A DNA stretch of 8,247 nucleotides from Bdellovibrionales bacterium (lineage in GTDB: Bacteria > Bdellovibrionota > UBA2361 > JAGRAS01), in assembly GCA_020434465.1 (NCBI GenBank), contig JAGRAS010000053.1, positions 1-8,247 of the forward strand, given 5' to 3'. Made by a program: the position numbers and the translations under genes. Shown one piece after another: positions 5,803 to 8,247 of this stretch; within the stretch, counting starts at the first letter, position 1; each line of letters begins with the position of its first letter. The notes below the pieces were generated by a model that saw only the letters and a list, made by a program, of their open reading frames with translations, did no database searches and was not told where the DNA came from.

Positions 5803-5825
5803 CAAACTTTAGAAAGTAGAAAACA

Positions 5826-5844
5826 CCTGCATTTTAAATGCAGG
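5826..5844 (+). promoter_or_regulatory. Perfect hairpin in the fliS leader
   Basis: CCTGCATTT and AAATGCAGG form nine-base arms around a single T. It lies inside the predicted fliS leader, 31 bases before the start codon and just ahead of AAGGAG and GAGGAG. It has no following T-run, so it is more likely an mRNA-stabilising stem or a protein-binding dyad than a terminator. Confidence 0.5.
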
Positions 5845-5875
5845 CAAGGAGTAATTAAGCTAGAGAGGAGCCCTG

Positions 5876-6325
5876 ATGTACGGAAAAAATGCTCATGCTG
5901 CATATCAAAGCGTTCAGGTAACAACGACCGATAGAGGCCGTTTGTTGTTAATGATGTATGAAGGAGCGATTAAATTCCTTCGCCAAGCCAAAGCAGGGCT
6001 TGAAGAAAATGATATCCCAAAATTTTGTCGGTTCTTAAGTAAAGGCCAAGCAATAGTGGCAGAGTTAATGAATACTCTTGACTTTGAAAAGGGTGGAACA
6101 ATTGCCCGTGATTTAGACCGTTTATATGATTTTATGCTTTTCTATCTAACCGAGGCTAACCTACACAGAGATGCAAAACGTATCACAAGAGTTATTGGCT
6201 TATTAGATACTATTTATAACGCCTATAAAGAAATCATTGAAGGCGAGAAAAAATCAGCAGAAGTTACTGAAGATAAAGACGAAACTGCTGAAGCCAAAAA
6301 AGACAGAGTACAAATTTCTCTCTAG
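5876..6325 (+). CDS. fliS: Flagellin export chaperone FliS
   Basis: A 149-residue cytoplasmic chaperone that binds the C-terminus of newly made flagellin and keeps it unpolymerised until type III export. The FliS signature is clear: an N-terminal AYQSVQVTTTDRGRLLLMMY (9-28), an EGAIKFLRQAKAGL helix, and LDRLYDFMLFYLTEANLHRD (80-99) with the conserved LYDF/Y core. The body is a helical bundle of normal length, with an extra charged Lys/Glu tail from about residue 122 to 149. GAGGAG at 5865-5870, five bases before ATG, fixes the start. A sigma-28-like promoter lies upstream and a strong terminator directly downstream, so it appears to be monocistronic. Flagellin and fliD, its frequent neighbours, are not in the window. 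Confidence 0.95.
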   Translation: MYGKNAHAAYQSVQVTTTDRGRLLLMMYEGAIKFLRQAKAGLEENDIPKFCRFLSKGQAIVAELMNTLDFEKGGTIARDLDRLYDFMLFYLTEANLHRDAKRITRVIGLLDTIYNAYKEIIEGEKKSAEVTEDKDETAEAKKDRVQISL

Positions 6326-6348
6326 AAATAGAGGACGGTTTTCACCGC

Positions 6349-6403
6349 GTTCTCCCCTTTTTCAGTTATGATTTAACATACCTGAAAAAGGGGAGAACTT
6401 TTT
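6349..6403 (+). terminator. Intrinsic terminator of fliS
   Basis: GTTCTCCCCTTTTTCAG (6349-6365) pairs without error with CTGAAAAAGGGGAGAAC (6382-6398). After one T-C mismatch the stem goes on with TATG/CATA around the loop ATTTAA. TTTTT follows at 6399-6403. It is an unusually long and strong terminator. Confidence 0.93.
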
Positions 6404-6446
6404 ATAGCCATTCGATTCCAGAATTGCTTACAGAAATACACTTTAT

Positions 6447-6460
6447 GTCAAATAATTGAC
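6447..6460. repeat. Dyad GTCAA-ATAA-TTGAC
   Basis: Perfect five-base arms around ATAA, about 100 bases upstream of the methyltransferase-glycosyltransferase gene. It may be an operator. Its right arm could also be part of a -35 box (TTGACG), but the nearest -10-like TAAGAT is 21 bases away, too far. Confidence 0.3.
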
Positions 6461-6492
6461 GCATTTCAAATCTTTATTCAACTAAGATAAGT

Positions 6493-6509
6493 GCTACCGT
6501 AGCTATAAT
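6493..6509 (+). promoter_or_regulatory. Candidate -10 box TATAAT with adjoining GCTAC-C-GTAGC dyad
   Basis: A consensus TATAAT at 6504-6509 lies 48 bases before the ATG at 6558 and directly follows the 11-base dyad GCTACCGTAGC (6493-6503). No good -35 is found at the right distance, so the promoter would need an activator, and the dyad is a possible binding site. Confidence 0.35.
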
Positions 6510-6557
6510 CAAAGCATCTTAAACAAGGCATAAACTATTAATCTATCTAATTTTATA

Positions 6558-8247
6558 ATGTCTGACTCAAAGAAAAGTTTATCAGAATTATCAGCCTTAA
6601 TGAAGAACGATTGGGATCGTAGGTTAGATCACGACTATAGATTTTGGATGAGTGATGGTTATGAGAATGATGAGGCAATGTGGTCTAGTGGCGAAAGGGA
6701 CTATGAAATAATTACAAAAGGGCTTGATGATTGTGCAACGAAAACACAACTAGAACTTGGATGCGGTGTTGGTAGATTATTAAGACCAGCACTTAGAAAA
6801 TTTAGAAAAGTCATTGGTGTCGATGTATCTGAAAAAGCAGTTAAAAAAGCAACTAGCTTGTTAGGTGAGAAAGACGGTCTAGAGTTAATTGTAGGGAATG
6901 GATTTGATCTTGCTTCGATACCAGATAGTTCAGTAGATGTTGCTTTAAGTTTTGCAGCAATTACAAGTATACCAACAGATATTATTGCAAATTATTTTCG
7001 TGAAATTCATCGTGTTTTAAAAAGAGATGGAATTTTTCGTCTCCAATGCTATTTGGGCAGGCCTCAAGAAGTAAGCCATGATGACACTTTACATATCAGA
7101 TGTTATGCGGAAGATAGTTTTAGAGCTGCTATGAAAGCAGCTGGTTTCACGGTTGAAAGTATAGAGGAGCTTGTTTTGCCTTTCCAAGTTTCTTTTAAAG
7201 AAATTGGAATTACTGCAATGATAGTGTCACTTAAGAGAGAAACTGTAGCACCAGAATCGAGTAAAGAAATTTCTAGATTGCTATTACCAACAGGTGAATC
7301 TACTAGCACAGAAGTTGTAGATTCTAGCGATCTTGAAACTTGGATGAGTTTAAATTATGCCAAGAAATTAGTTAGGCAAGGGGACTTAGCTAAAGCTGAA
7401 GAGACAGTACAATTTGTGGCTAACTCGACAAGAAATACAGCTATAGATGTTCAGGATCTATTGCAAAAAGTGATTTCAGAAGTAGAGAAAGAAACTGACT
7501 CAAAAGTTTCTGTTGTAAAAGCATCAAGTGCTGAAGCTGTAATTGATAGTGAGCTATTTAGAAACAACTATTCAGTTCTTAAAGAAAGATTTCCACATGT
7601 AGCTAAGTTATTACTAGATTATCTAAATTCTTCTAATCCAGAATCGATAGAACTAAGAAGTTCTGAGGAAGGTTTAAGCTTATTTTGCATGGGGCAATGT
7701 CTAGATCATCCAACTAAGCCGGTTAGTGCTGCCAAGAAGTGGGCTGAATTAGCAGTAAGGCAATATTCCGTTAATAGATCAGATTCAATTTTAGTTTATG
7801 GATTTGCTTCTGGAAAACATATTTATGAACTTTTAAAAATAACTGAAAAGAAAGTTGCAGTTTATGAGCCTTCACTAGCAGTTTTGAGAATAGCATGTGA
7901 GAATTTTGAGCTTCGAGAAGTGTTTAATAAATTAAGTGATTTTTGGGTTGGTAAAGAAGTTACAGATTCTTTGCCTGAAAATGCTGAGTTAATAATTAGA
8001 CCACAAACTCAAGCTGTTGAGCCTTTGCCATGTGCAGAATTAAAATCAAAACTTTATGGGGTAAGAGGGTTTAAAGAACTTAACCCGAAAATTGGAGTTC
8101 TAGGTCCTTTAATGGGTGGGACTCTAGATATGACAACTTCAGTTGGAAGATCTTTAGTAACCCTTGACCAGAGAGTTAATCTGTATGACATGAGAGAGTT
8201 TGCTGGTGGTTATAATGATTTAAATAAATTCGTTAAAAATGCCACTA
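6558..8247 (+). CDS. Methyltransferase / Maf-like / glycosyltransferase fusion, partial
   Basis: The frame is open from ATG 6558 to the window edge: 563 codons and no stop. Residues about 45-225 are a class I SAM-dependent methyltransferase: motif I LELGCGVGR (65-73), the acidic strand end VIGVDVS (85-91), IPDSSVDVALSF (121-132) and IHRVLKRDGIF (150-160). A helical, TPR-like link follows (about 258-315). Residues about 333-465 resemble the N-terminal part of motility accessory factor (Maf/DUF115) proteins, with YGFASGKHIYELL (414-426) and VAVYEPSLAVLR (433-444). From residue 511, KIGVLGPLMGGTLDM starts a CgeB-like glycosyltransferase domain that runs out of the window. Beside fliS this suggests synthesis or methylation of the flagellin glycan. 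No Shine-Dalgarno precedes the ATG; Met15 (6600) is another possible start. Confidence 0.8.
   Translation, partial: MSDSKKSLSELSALMKNDWDRRLDHDYRFWMSDGYENDEAMWSSGERDYEIITKGLDDCATKTQLELGCGVGRLLRPALRKFRKVIGVDVSEKAVKKATSLLGEKDGLELIVGNGFDLASIPDSSVDVALSFAAITSIPTDIIANYFREIHRVLKRDGIFRLQCYLGRPQEVSHDDTLHIRCYAEDSFRAAMKAAGFTVESIEELVLPFQVSFKEIGITAMIVSLKRETVAPESSKEISRLLLPTGESTSTEVVDSSDLETWMSLNYAKKLVRQGDLAKAEETVQFVANSTRNTAIDVQDLLQKVISEVEKETDSKVSVVKASSAEAVIDSELFRNNYSVLKERFPHVAKLLLDYLNSSNPESIELRSSEEGLSLFCMGQCLDHPTKPVSAAKKWAELAVRQYSVNRSDSILVYGFASGKHIYELLKITEKKVAVYEPSLAVLRIACENFELREVFNKLSDFWVGKEVTDSLPENAELIIRPQTQAVEPLPCAELKSKLYGVRGFKELNPKIGVLGPLMGGTLDMTTSVGRSLVTLDQRVNLYDMREFAGGYNDLNKFVKNAT

Larger units (their letters stand above)
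5285..5875. other. 591-base intergenic region rich in structured elements
   Basis: No protein gene of normal size is seen on either strand. In order it holds an AT-rich hairpin after proC, a 13-base tandem repeat, a minus-strand intrinsic terminator, a folded minus-strand segment read as a candidate small RNA, an AATTTGT/ACAAATT dyad, about 200 bases of plain AT-rich sequence (roughly 5585-5775) in which nothing was recognised, and the sigma-28-like promoter and leader hairpin of fliS. Confidence 0.6.

Noticed and set aside
5790..5819. Mini-frame MAPISNFRK with AAGGGG upstream, a possible leader peptide of fliS
   Set aside because: It coincides with the better-supported sigma-28-like promoter, whose transcript would start downstream of most of this frame.
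7103..7309. Minus-strand 68-codon open frame
   Set aside because: Lies wholly inside the methyltransferase-glycosyltransferase gene on the plus strand and has no recognisable features or ribosome site.

Overview
The window is an AT-rich stretch of bacterial DNA. The strong GGAGG ribosome sites, Sec signal peptides, an iron-trafficking protein of the YggX type (mostly known from proteobacteria) and a flagellar chaperone point to a flagellated Gram-negative bacterium, probably proteobacterial or a deltaproteobacteria-like lineage. The species cannot be named from this sequence. No tRNA, rRNA, CRISPR array or insertion sequence was seen.

Left part (1-3184). A minus-strand gene for an exported protein starts at 122 and leaves the window on the left. 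After a 263-base divergent spacer come three plus-strand genes in close order: a 77-residue exported acidic peptide, a 291-residue exported protein with four CX4C repeats and a long glycine-rich stretch, and a 536-residue exported protein with a thioredoxin-like CPHC domain, a Pro/Thr linker and an unrecognised C-terminal domain. The first two share a motif, GHxFANDGxG, right after the predicted signal-peptide cleavage site. I read the three as one unit, possibly an extracytoplasmic thiol- or metal-handling system. Function is inference only.

Middle part (3185-5284). A convergent spacer with a hairpin separates this cassette from an ECF sigma factor on the minus strand, which has no recognisable anti-sigma gene beside it. 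Divergent from it is a two-gene housekeeping operon: a YggX-like Fe(II) trafficking protein and proC (pyrroline-5-carboxylate reductase), whose stop and start codons overlap by one base.

Spacer 5285-5875. This 591-base gap is rich in structure: a weak AT terminator after proC, a tandem 13-base duplication, a strong intrinsic terminator that works only on the minus strand, a folded minus-strand segment with an exposed CCTCCTTA (a candidate small RNA), an AATTTGT/ACAAATT dyad, a sigma-28-like promoter and a perfect hairpin in the fliS leader.

Right part (5876-8247). fliS, the flagellin export chaperone, is closed by a near-perfect 17-bp terminator and so looks monocistronic. It is followed by a long open frame, cut by the window edge, that joins a SAM methyltransferase, a Maf/DUF115-like region and the start of a CgeB-like glycosyltransferase. 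Beside fliS this suggests flagellin glycan synthesis and methylation.
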